From Ignavibacteriales bacterium (GTDB lineage: Bacteria > Bacteroidota > Ignavibacteria > Ignavibacteriales > Melioribacteraceae): a stretch of 43,954 nt of DNA. The DNA lies in contig JACOUS010000001.1 in the NCBI GenBank assembly GCA_016177735.1, forward strand, positions 47,756 to 91,709, in the 5' to 3' direction. Made by a program: the position numbers and the translations under genes. The notes under the pieces are model-generated. The model had not been told where the DNA came from. It did no database searches and saw only the letters and a list, made by a program, of their open reading frames with translations. Shown here piece after piece: positions 1-8,230 of this stretch (position 1 is the first letter of the stretch; each line of letters begins with the position of its first letter).

Positions 1-203
1 AAAACCACATCAGGCGTTCTAACCAATCCGCCGTAGGCGGACAAGCTGAACAGAGTTTATCCCGATGATTTTTATCGGGAACCCCTTTTAAAAATTCCAA
101 TAAACCAAGATACAAAAACCACATCAGGCGTTCTAAAAACAACAACATAAAATCAAAAAATCGTGGACAAAAATAGTAATATTACTTTATCCAAACAAGC
201 ATC
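1..203. repeat. Spacer with 22-bp direct repeat flanking two palindromes
   Basis: No gene is visible. A 22-nt sequence containing CCACATCAGGCGTTCT occurs exactly at 1-22 and again at 115-136. The 92 bp between the copies hold two hairpins: TCCGCC-GTA-GGCGGA at 27-41 and TCCCGAT/ATCGGGA with a 7-nt loop at 60-80. The first belongs to the palindrome family seen elsewhere in this window. The first repeat touches the window edge, so it may extend further left. The spacer lies downstream of the minus-strand phosphofructokinase gene. Confidence 0.7.
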
Positions 204-1310
204 TTATAATTTTTCTATTCCAAAACTAACACCAACTGCATTAGCCGCAAGCACGGCTTGATCATTCGGCTTTACAAGTTTTTGTTTTGAGATCGCATCA
301 ATAATCCTAACGCTTTTTATCTCGTTACCTTTCAATGCAACCATCCTACCGAATTGACCTTTAATAGCAAGCTCGATAGCTTGTGTTCCGAATTTGGTAG
401 ATAATATTCTATCAAACGGAGTTGGGCTGCCGCCGCGCTGCAAATGACCGAGTACAGTGTAACGCGTTTCCAATCCGGTATTATCGCTGATTTTTTTTGC
501 AACTAATTCACCGATGCCGCCGAGTTGAATCGGGTCTGTTCGTTTAAGGTCTTTTGCTTTCATAACCAAACTGCCGTCTTTTGATTTAGCACCCTCGGCA
601 ACACAAACAATACTGAATCTTTTGCCCATCATATTCCGCGCAACAACTTTATTGTAGATTGCTTCCCATTCAAAAGGAATTTCGGGAAGCAGAATAATGT
701 CTGCACCGCCGGCTAATCCGCCGTTCAATGCAATCCACCCGGCATATCTTCCCATTACTTCAATTACCATTACGCGATGATGCGAGGAAGCTGTTGTGTG
801 CAAACGATCCAGAGCTTCTGTAACAACATAAACTGCCGAATCGTGTCCGAATGTTTGATCGGTTGCTTCGAGATCGTTATCAATTGTTTTTGGAACGCCC
901 ACGATATTCATTCCCATATCGCTAAGTTTTTTAGAAATGTGCATTGTGCCGTCGCCGCCGATAGCAATTAATGCATCGAGTTCCCACGCTTCATAATTTT
1001 TGAGTGCTTCTTTTGAGCGGTCAACAATTTTAATTTTGCCGTCGGTTTCCTCGGGCCAATGAAATGGATCTCCTTTATTTGAAGAACCGAGAATTGTTCC
1101 GCCGGTTGCAAGAATTCCTGAAACATCTTTGTTATAAAGTTCTTGTGCTTTACCCTCAACAAGTCCTTCGAATCCATCGAGAATGCCGAAGACTTTAATT
1201 CCATGATCGAGCGCCGGTTTTGTAACGCCTCTAATTACTGCATTCAATCCGGGGCAGTCGCCGCCGCCGGTTAGTATTCCCACACGTTTAACTTTACTTT
1301 TTCTACTCAT
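204..1310 (-). CDS. pfkA: 6-phosphofructokinase
   Basis: This cytoplasmic glycolytic enzyme phosphorylates fructose 6-phosphate at C1. From the ATG at 1310 the protein has 368 residues. The N-terminal nucleotide-binding loop is GGGDCPGLNAVIRG. GGDGT lies near residues 118-122, PKTIDND near 140-146 carries the catalytic Asp, and MGRYAGWIA and the late HLQRGGSPTPFDR substrate loop are present. Gly at the fourth position of GGDG points to ATP as donor, because PPi enzymes usually have Asp there. Lys in PKTIDND is usual in PPi-type and plant or trypanosome-type enzymes, while E. coli PfkA has Gly. It therefore fits the mixed-substrate group III better than classical PfkA. An AGAGG sits 6 nt before the ATG; a TTG two codons upstream is a weaker start. 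RNase HIII follows upstream on the same strand. Confidence 0.95.
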   Translation of the reverse strand: MSRKSKVKRVGILTGGGDCPGLNAVIRGVTKPALDHGIKVFGILDGFEGLVEGKAQELYNKDVSGILATGGTILGSSNKGDPFHWPEETDGKIKIVDRSKEALKNYEAWELDALIAIGGDGTMHISKKLSDMGMNIVGVPKTIDNDLEATDQTFGHDSAVYVVTEALDRLHTTASSHHRVMVIEVMGRYAGWIALNGGLAGGADIILLPEIPFEWEAIYNKVVARNMMGKRFSIVCVAEGAKSKDGSLVMKAKDLKRTDPIQLGGIGELVAKKISDNTGLETRYTVLGHLQRGGSPTPFDRILSTKFGTQAIELAIKGQFGRMVALKGNEIKSVRIIDAISKQKLVKPNDQAVLAANAVGVSFGIEKL

Positions 1311-1371
1311 TATCAACCTCTTTAAAATAAATTACACCGCAAATTTAGATTCTCGCCGGTTAAATATCACA

Positions 1372-2298
1372 TCAAAATCCATTTAGTTTTTTAAAAGTTT
1401 TGAAATGGAGTTTGGCGAGTTTGCTCATTTCATCTTTATTAAAATTTTTGAGCATGTTTTTAAGAAATGATTCTGCTTTCTCCGAAGAGCCTTTCGGCAG
1501 TTCAATATTATTTTTTTTATGTGTGTTGAACCAGTAGTTAAATGCATCGCGCGCAATTATTGATGCGGCGGCAACAGCGGTGTAACTTTCTGCTTTTGTT
1601 AGCTGGATAAATTTAACTGAAACATGCTCTGCACTCCGGCTGATTGACAAATCCGTATTGCTAAATTTATCTGTGATTACCGTAGTGCATTTCGTCTTCT
1701 CAAGTAATTTTTCGATTGCCTTTGAGTGTGCCCAGTTTAAAAGCTTATTTAAATTTTGGAACTCATCATAAAGCTTGTTGTACTTTTCAGGATTTATGTT
1801 AACTATTTCATAATTACTATCGATGATCGATTTGATTTTTTTTGCGAGGCTTCCAATCTGAAAATCGGAAATTTCTTTACTGTCACGTACGCCGATTTTT
1901 TTAAGCTCTTCGCTTGTTGTTTTATTAACGTAAACGGCACACACAACAAGCGGTCCGAAGATATCGCCTTTGCCGCATTCATCCGAGCCGATATATTTTT
2001 CCGGCTCATCAACGGCATTTTGTTTTAAATCCAACCGCGGTTCGTCGATTACTAAATTATTTACTGTTTTGTAAAGCCCTGAATCCACATTTCCTTGCAG
2101 AATAGTTTTGACACCTTTTTTTCCGAAGTAAACCTGAATTTTAATTTTTTCTTTTCCGTCTTGAACGGTGGACTCGTAATTATAATCTTTTTTAATGATT
2201 GGCGATGAATGAAGACCGGCGTTGCTGCAATGTTTATGAATCAACTCGATTTGTTTTTTGGCTTGCCCGCCACGGCGGGCTTGTTCTTCCAAATTCAT
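1372..2298 (-). CDS. rnhC: Ribonuclease HIII
   Basis: This cytoplasmic nuclease cuts the RNA strand of RNA-DNA hybrids and helps remove R-loops, primers or misinserted ribonucleotides. The 308-residue protein is of normal length. It has an N-terminal TBP-like substrate-binding region (about 1-95), then GSDECGKGDIFGP at 104-116. The DEDE catalytic set can be read as D106, E107, D210 (ITDKF) and E237 (AESYTAVAAAS). RNase HIII is told from HII by the N-terminal domain and the GKGD-type motif. Codons 7-12 (ARRGGQ) come from a 16-nt perfect palindrome at 2265-2280, which looks like an in-frame insertion just after the start. The nearest purine-rich box before the ATG is AAGGA, about 12 nt away, so ribosome binding looks weak. 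Confidence 0.92.
   Translation of the reverse strand: MNLEEQARRGGQAKKQIELIHKHCSNAGLHSSPIIKKDYNYESTVQDGKEKIKIQVYFGKKGVKTILQGNVDSGLYKTVNNLVIDEPRLDLKQNAVDEPEKYIGSDECGKGDIFGPLVVCAVYVNKTTSEELKKIGVRDSKEISDFQIGSLAKKIKSIIDSNYEIVNINPEKYNKLYDEFQNLNKLLNWAHSKAIEKLLEKTKCTTVITDKFSNTDLSISRSAEHVSVKFIQLTKAESYTAVAAASIIARDAFNYWFNTHKKNNIELPKGSSEKAESFLKNMLKNFNKDEMSKLAKLHFKTFKKLNGF
2265..2280. repeat. In-frame GC palindrome inside rnhC
   Basis: The sequence GCCCGCC-AC-GGCGGGC is a perfect 7-bp stem with a 2-nt loop, preceded and followed by CTTG on the plus strand. It lies within codons 7-12 of the RNase HIII gene and keeps the frame. The same design (CTTG plus YCCGCC, 2-3 nt, GGCGGR) occurs at 27-45 on the other strand and in related form at 22632-22647 and 22909-22927. 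Confidence 0.7.
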
Positions 2299-2442
2299 TA
2301 TGATGAAAGTCCTTCGTGATTAATAAGTGAAACTAATTATCAATGATTAATGGAACCGGGTAAAAATTTGTTGAGGAAAGATAATTAAATCTCTTCAACT
2401 CGCCGATGTAGAATTTCTTAAACAAGAAATGAATTTTGCCGA

Positions 2443-3471
2443 TCAGCTTCTGTTGCATTTGATGCAAGTGCCGCGCAAAATAAGATCGGTATCAATAACA
2501 ATATGTTTATAATCGAAGCCGTCAATCTTGGTAATGTTTTCAACGAGAAGATCAACGGATCTTCTCGCAAGTTCTTCTGTGGGTTGATTAATGCAGCTAA
2601 GCGGCGGCGATAAAAATTCCTGAACATGTGAATTGCCAAAACAAATAATATCAATATCCTCTGGGATTCTCATCCCGACTTCTTTTGCCGCCATATAAAC
2701 TCCAATTGCAACCGGGTATGTTACGGCAAGAATTAAATCGGGAAGATTTTTCTCGCGGTACAATTTCATGAATGAATCGTAACCGCTTTTTTCTCCGAAG
2801 TCACTTTCAATAATCCAGTCGTTGTGAATTTCAACTCCGTGATCTTTCATCGCCTGTGTAAAGCCGAGAACTCTATCGCGTCCGATATTAATATTTGTGT
2901 AACCGGCGAAGTGGGCAATTTTTCTATAACCGAGTTTAATGGCATGTTCAATTGCTTTGTACGCGCCGCCTCTGTCATCAACGGTTACAGTGTTGCATTC
3001 ATTCATATCCGGAATGCGGTCCATGAATACAAAAGGAATTTGCCTTTTACGAGCTGTGTCAAATATTTCAAAATCGGTTGTGTCTTGCGTAATAGAAATA
3101 ATTATCCCGTCAACCCTCATCGAAAGAAGAGTTTGTATTTGTATCTTCTGCATCTCCTCACTTTCTTGCGAGACGGTTAGAAATATCGAATAGTTATTTG
3201 ACCGCACATAATTATAGATATGATCCATTATCGAACTAAAGAAGTGGTGTGCAATCTGCGGAATGACAACACCGATTGTATTGGACTTTCTCGAGGCAAG
3301 ACTTCTCGCCATAAAATTTGGCGTGTAACCGAGCTCCGATGCAGTTTTTTTAACAAGCTCTGCTGTCTTCTGCGAAATATCGGGATGCCCGCGTAATGCT
3401 TTTGAAACAGAGATGATCGAAATACCCAGTTTCTCTGCGATATCATGTAATGTTACTTGTTTTGGCTGCAT
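2443..3471 (-). CDS. LacI-family transcriptional regulator
   Basis: This sugar-responsive DNA-binding repressor or activator has an N-terminal LacI helix-turn-helix (VTLHDIAEKLGISIISVSKAL, then the hinge region LASRKSNTIGVVIPQ) and a periplasmic-binding-protein-like effector domain. That domain contains RVDGIIIS, FVFMDR, VDDRGGAYKA and the RDRVLGF motif typical of the family. From the ATG at 3471 it has 342 residues. A TTG at 3495 would add eight residues (MKKKIDSL); neither start has a good Shine-Dalgarno. It faces away from the parvulin/TonB receptor operon at 3794, so control of that operon or of the alpha-glucan genes nearby is plausible. I found no clear operator palindrome in the shared spacer. 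The effector cannot be read from sequence. Confidence 0.9.
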   Translation of the reverse strand: MQPKQVTLHDIAEKLGISIISVSKALRGHPDISQKTAELVKKTASELGYTPNFMARSLASRKSNTIGVVIPQIAHHFFSSIMDHIYNYVRSNNYSIFLTVSQESEEMQKIQIQTLLSMRVDGIIISITQDTTDFEIFDTARKRQIPFVFMDRIPDMNECNTVTVDDRGGAYKAIEHAIKLGYRKIAHFAGYTNINIGRDRVLGFTQAMKDHGVEIHNDWIIESDFGEKSGYDSFMKLYREKNLPDLILAVTYPVAIGVYMAAKEVGMRIPEDIDIICFGNSHVQEFLSPPLSCINQPTEELARRSVDLLVENITKIDGFDYKHIVIDTDLILRGTCIKCNRS

Positions 3472-3793
3472 AAGAGAATCAATTTTCTTTTTCAAAATTT
3501 TATGTGGAATTTCATTAACAATATTCTAAAATCAAAAATATATTTTTTTCAATTACTTTGTACAATTATGATTGGAAGAAGAAAACGGCATGTTGTTCAC
3601 ATCACCTCATTCTTGTTGAACAAATACTGATCAGCATTTGATATAAGTTAATTGCGGATTCATTTATAGGTTGATTTTTTGTAAAAGCATTTTGTATATT
3701 GATTCCCCAAAATATAGAAGCCGATAAATTTAGTAACCAAAAGACAAGGTCACTTCACAAAGAAATGCAATCAATTGTCTTGACAAAAATAAA
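3472..3793. other. Divergent spacer upstream of LacI regulator and chaperone operon
   Basis: This AT-rich 322-bp spacer between divergent genes must hold both promoters, but I see no convincing consensus. The only structure noted is a 7-bp inverted repeat, TTGTTCA/TGAACAA, at 3593-3623 with a 17-nt gap. It could be a regulator site or chance. Confidence 0.4.
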
Positions 3794-5467
3794 ATGGTGT
3801 TGCAGTATAAAAATGTATTAAAACGTGCTTTTATTCTATTATTTCTTATCAACCCATCTCTAAAATCTCTACAGTTAGCGCTACCTAAAGATGTAATTGC
3901 TTCGGTCGGCACGCATAAAATTTCGTTGAATGATTTTTTAAACAGATACGAAGAATATCTTGCATCATCCGGCGTTAAAGATAATATTTTGGTACGGCGT
4001 TCAGTTCTCAATAATATGATCAACGAACTTTTGTTATTCTATTATGATAATAACAAAAAAATTTTTGACGACGATGAATATCAACGCGAGATAAAATGGG
4101 CTGATAAACAAACCATTCTTTCTTATTTGAAAGATCAGGAAGTTTACGCAAAGATTACGGCAACCGATGAAGAATTGCGTGATGCTTTTGCAAAATCTAA
4201 TGAGCAAATAGCCGCGCGTCATCTTTATGCCGAAACAGAAGAGGAAGCAAACAACCTGTATCAGCTTTTACAAACCGGCGCCGATTTTAACGAACTTGCA
4301 AAACAAGTTTTTGCAGATACAACATTATCTAAAAACGGCGGTTACCTCGGATACTTTTCCTGGGGTGATATGGACCCGGCTTTTGAAGATGCGGCTTACT
4401 CTCTCAGAGTGGGAGAGATTTCCAGACCGGTTAAAACAAGATACGGTTACAGCATTATCAAACTTGAAGATCGTTTTGCCAAGCCGCTGTTAACCGAAGA
4501 CGAGTTCCTCCGCAAAAAAGATCACATGAGTTCTGTTGTAAGAATTAGAAAAAAAAGAGCATCTGAAATTGAATTCTTAAATAAAATCTTTGATCAGGAT
4601 AAATTTTGGATGGATAAAAATATTCTTGGGAATATTTACAATAATTTGACATATTCACTAAAAAGTTCGGGCGAAATGAGCAAAAAGGTATATTCGTCCG
4701 GCACTTTCATTAAGTACGGCAAAAAAGTTTATACGCAGAAAGAAATCGAGAAATGGATTGAAAACATTCCGACTTTTCATAAAGAGAAAATAAATTCTCT
4801 CGAAACTTTATCTGTTGTTTTAAAAGGACTGGTAATTCAGGATATCTTATTTGATGCGGCTGTTGCAAAAGGATATGATAAGAATGAATATGTCAAAAAT
4901 ACAATTGGGAAATATCATACAAATATTTTTCTGAGATACAAAAGAAGAGAAGTAAGCGATAACAAAAGTTTTCCTGAAAACGAAATACTTGAATACTATA
5001 AAAATAACAGTATCTATTTCTTGGAATCCCCTCAAGTAAATCTTCAGGAAATTATTGTTAAAGAAAAATCTTTGGCAGACAGCCTTCACAAAAAAATAAT
5101 CGACGGTGCAGATTTTGGGATGCTCGCCGAAAAAAATTCTCTGAGAGAGTGGTCTGCAAAAAATAAAGGCATAATCGGTTTATCGGATATTAACAAGTTC
5201 GGATTCTTAAAAGACACTTTGGCTTCATCGGACGTTAATCAAATAATTGGTCCGTTTAATATAGAAGGTTATTACGGAATATTTAAGTTGTTGGAGAAAA
5301 CAGAAAGCAAGGTCAAAAGCTTTGAATCTGTAAAAGGTGAGGCGGAAAGATTATTAAAAAAGGAAAGGTCGCAACAAATAATACGCGAATACTTGAACTC
5401 ACTACAGTCTCAAGTAAAAATATTTGTTGACGATAACTTATTAGGTTCAGCAGTATTAAAAAATTAA
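3794..5467 (+). CDS. SurA/PpiD-like periplasmic peptidyl-prolyl isomerase
   Basis: This is a predicted periplasmic folding chaperone with prolyl isomerase domains (557 residues). An N-terminal hydrophobic stretch (about 11-29) looks like a Sec signal. A SurA_N-type helical region with SLNDFLNRYEEYL follows. A parvulin domain at about 135-225 is recognisable from IAARHLYA, ADFNELAKQVFADTTLSKNGGYLGYFS, DPAFEDAAYSL and YGYSIIKLEDR. A second, weaker parvulin-like part lies near 415-520 (VNLQEIIV, GADFGMLAEKNS, GPFNIEGYYGIFKL). The gene ends 50 bp before a TonB receptor and probably shares its operon, so a role in delivering that receptor or its partners to the outer membrane is a fair inference. 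No strong Shine-Dalgarno precedes the ATG. Confidence 0.85.
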   Translation: MVLQYKNVLKRAFILLFLINPSLKSLQLALPKDVIASVGTHKISLNDFLNRYEEYLASSGVKDNILVRRSVLNNMINELLLFYYDNNKKIFDDDEYQREIKWADKQTILSYLKDQEVYAKITATDEELRDAFAKSNEQIAARHLYAETEEEANNLYQLLQTGADFNELAKQVFADTTLSKNGGYLGYFSWGDMDPAFEDAAYSLRVGEISRPVKTRYGYSIIKLEDRFAKPLLTEDEFLRKKDHMSSVVRIRKKRASEIEFLNKIFDQDKFWMDKNILGNIYNNLTYSLKSSGEMSKKVYSSGTFIKYGKKVYTQKEIEKWIENIPTFHKEKINSLETLSVVLKGLVIQDILFDAAVAKGYDKNEYVKNTIGKYHTNIFLRYKRREVSDNKSFPENEILEYYKNNSIYFLESPQVNLQEIIVKEKSLADSLHKKIIDGADFGMLAEKNSLREWSAKNKGIIGLSDINKFGFLKDTLASSDVNQIIGPFNIEGYYGIFKLLEKTESKVKSFESVKGEAERLLKKERSQQIIREYLNSLQSQVKIFVDDNLLGSAVLKN

Positions 5468-5517
5468 TAGACTACTGCTTTTTTTGTTCTTAAAAAATTT
5501 CTAAATGGGAGTGCATC

Positions 5518-8199
5518 ATGAGGAAGTTCTTTACAGTCTTCTTTGTATCACTCACTCTTCTGACTAGTTTAGTTTACGCCGGAACTACCGGAAAATTAAC
5601 GGGAAAAGTGACTGATAAAAAAACCGGAGAACCTCTTCCGTTTGTAAATATTACATTGGAAGGGACAACGATCGGTGCTGCAACCGATCTCGACGGTAAA
5701 TACGTTATACTTAATATCCCTCCGGGAAAGTATAATGTAAAATTTCAGTACATTGGCTATCAAACTGTCATTGTACAGAATGTGCAGGTTTCTATTGACT
5801 TAACCACAGTTCAAGACGGTAGTCTTGAAGAAACCGCAGTTGAACTTGCAACAATTACAGTTCAGGGCGGAGTCGAAACAATTCAGAAAGATGTAACATC
5901 GAGCCAAGCGAGAGTTACATCCGATGAAATCAAAAACCTACCCGTAGCTGAAATCAACGATATATTGCAACTGCAATCGGGCGTTACAAAAGATGCTACC
6001 GGCGGTTTCCACATCCGCGGCGGACGTTCCTCGGAAATTGCTTACTGGGTTAACGGTATTTCTATCACAGATTCTTACGATAACAGCCGCGGTATCGAAA
6101 TCGATAACAGCAGTGTGCAAGAATTGCAAGTTATCAGCGGTACTTTTAATGCAGAGTACGGACAAGCATTATCCGGAATTGTTAACACTGTTACCAAAGA
6201 AGGCGGACGCGAATACAAAGGCGATGTTAAACTTTACAGCAGTGATTATGTTTCTAACTTTACCGATTATTTTAAGGGTATCGATAAATATAATCCGGTT
6301 GAGAATTATAACATTCAGGGAAGCTTGAGCGGACCGATTCCTTTTACTGCAAGCAAAATTACTTTCTTTGCAAACGGCAGATATGTTTATGACGACGGCT
6401 ATCTTTACGGCTACAAAAAATTTACTACAACCGGTGATTCTGCCGACGGCGAACTTACTCCGATGAATTGGAGTAAACGCTGGATAGGTCAGGCAAACTT
6501 AAGTTACTACGCTTCTTCCGATTTTAAATTTAATGCCGAAGTTCTTTACTCGAAAGAAGATTACAAAGATTACGATCACTTCTATAAATGGAATCCAGAC
6601 GGTAACGTCAACAAACACTCGAGAAGTTATAACGCAACTTTTACGATGACCCATACTTTTTCGAGTACATCATTCTACACTGTAAAAGTTTCCAACTTCT
6701 TCAAAGATTTCAATGAATATTTGTATGAAGATCCTTCCGATTCGCGTTATCTTCATCCCGATTCACTTAGAACCATTGGGTACTCATTCGTAACAAAAGG
6801 AACAAACCTTCACAGATTTTTTAGAGAGACAAATACACTTATCGGTAAGATTGATTTTACAAGTCAGGTTACTGAAAACCATTTAATAAAACTTGGAGTT
6901 GAAGGACGCTCGCACAATCTTAAGTTCGATGATTACAATCTCGAGCCGCTTCGTGTGAACGGCATTCCGGTTGACCCGTTTGTCCCTTCGATACCAAGTG
7001 CAAATACTCCGAACAGAACTAAGTATGATAACGAGCCGGTCGAATTTTCAGCATACATTCAGGACAAAATTGAATTCGATAACGTGATTATTAATATCGG
7101 TCTTCGCTACGATTACTTTGATGCAAAGGGAAAAGTTTTAGTTGACCCGACCGACCCGAATATAAATTTACCATTGCGAAGTGAGCTTGCCGGATTATCA
7201 CTTGCAGAAAGAGAACCCTATTTCTATAAAGATGCGGCGGCAAAATCTTCATGGGGTCCGCGCTTCGGAATTGCTTACCCGATCAGCGATCAGGGTGTTC
7301 TCCATTTTTCATACGGACAGTTTTTGCAAGTACCTACTTTCCAATATTTGTTTAACAGAGGACCTTACTACGTTCCGAACACCGGCACCGGATATGGTCC
7401 ATACGGCAATCCCGATCTCAAACCGCAGAAAACAGTTATGTATGAAATTGGTTTCCGTCAAGAATTCTTCACGGATTTCGCTTTGGATTTTACTGTCTTC
7501 TACCGCGATATTAGAAACTGGATTACAGCCGGTCCGTTGGTCTCAACACGCAACCTTGTTACCTATTCAACATTCATTAATAAAGATTACTCCAACGTAA
7601 AAGGTATTACACTCAATTTGAATAAGAGATTTACGAACAACTACTCGATTGATTTTAACTACACATATCAAGTTGCAGAAGGAAGCAACTCGAGTCCCGA
7701 AGATGAATTTTATGCACAGCTTGGAAATAACGAACCGACATTGTATTTGATTCCGCTCGATTGGGATCAGAGACATTTGCTCAACTTCTCGTTGTTTGTC
7801 GGCGATGTTGATTGGGGTGTCAGCACTATCGCAAGATATGGAACCGGCTTGCCGTACTCTCCTTCAATTACACAGTACACTGCAGATAGAGGAATTACTT
7901 CCGGTTTACAGAGAAACAGCAGAAGAAGACCAAGCCAATTCAATATAGATTTAAGACTGCATAAAACATTTAACATTGCCGGATTAGATGTTACTACATT
8001 TTTAAGAGTGTTCAACCTTTTGGACAGCAAGATTGCCGTCAATGTTTTCGGAGATACCGGCAAGCCGGATTACACAACCGAAGGACAAAACATCGGCAAT
8101 GATTCGAATAGACCAAACACTGTTGAAGAATATTTAAGATATCCTACTAATTATGCCGAGCCGAGACTTGTTCAATTCGGTTTTGAATTTTCATTCTAA
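5518..8199 (+). CDS. TonB-dependent receptor with carboxypeptidase-regulatory-like domain
   Basis: This outer-membrane beta-barrel importer (893 residues) takes up ligands using TonB energy. A signal peptide ends near residue 21. A CarboxypepD_reg-like domain covers about 24-105 (GKLTGKVTDKKTGEPLPFVNI, then GYQTVIVQNV). The plug domain follows (about 120-235: GGFHIRGGRSSEIAYWVNGI, FNAEYGQALSGIVNTVTKEG). The rest is barrel, ending in the aromatic FGFEFSF typical of BAM substrates. GGGAG lies 6 nt before the ATG. The substrate is unknown. It is followed without a terminator by a giant secreted protein and a PorV-like protein, with a parvulin chaperone in front, and no SusD homologue is present. 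Confidence 0.92.
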   Translation: MRKFFTVFFVSLTLLTSLVYAGTTGKLTGKVTDKKTGEPLPFVNITLEGTTIGAATDLDGKYVILNIPPGKYNVKFQYIGYQTVIVQNVQVSIDLTTVQDGSLEETAVELATITVQGGVETIQKDVTSSQARVTSDEIKNLPVAEINDILQLQSGVTKDATGGFHIRGGRSSEIAYWVNGISITDSYDNSRGIEIDNSSVQELQVISGTFNAEYGQALSGIVNTVTKEGGREYKGDVKLYSSDYVSNFTDYFKGIDKYNPVENYNIQGSLSGPIPFTASKITFFANGRYVYDDGYLYGYKKFTTTGDSADGELTPMNWSKRWIGQANLSYYASSDFKFNAEVLYSKEDYKDYDHFYKWNPDGNVNKHSRSYNATFTMTHTFSSTSFYTVKVSNFFKDFNEYLYEDPSDSRYLHPDSLRTIGYSFVTKGTNLHRFFRETNTLIGKIDFTSQVTENHLIKLGVEGRSHNLKFDDYNLEPLRVNGIPVDPFVPSIPSANTPNRTKYDNEPVEFSAYIQDKIEFDNVIINIGLRYDYFDAKGKVLVDPTDPNINLPLRSELAGLSLAEREPYFYKDAAAKSSWGPRFGIAYPISDQGVLHFSYGQFLQVPTFQYLFNRGPYYVPNTGTGYGPYGNPDLKPQKTVMYEIGFRQEFFTDFALDFTVFYRDIRNWITAGPLVSTRNLVTYSTFINKDYSNVKGITLNLNKRFTNNYSIDFNYTYQVAEGSNSSPEDEFYAQLGNNEPTLYLIPLDWDQRHLLNFSLFVGDVDWGVSTIARYGTGLPYSPSITQYTADRGITSGLQRNSRRRPSQFNIDLRLHKTFNIAGLDVTTFLRVFNLLDSKIAVNVFGDTGKPDYTTEGQNIGNDSNRPNTVEEYLRYPTNYAEPRLVQFGFEFSF

Positions 8200-8230
8200 T
8201 TATGGCAGTTAAAAAGGAGATTACACTAAA

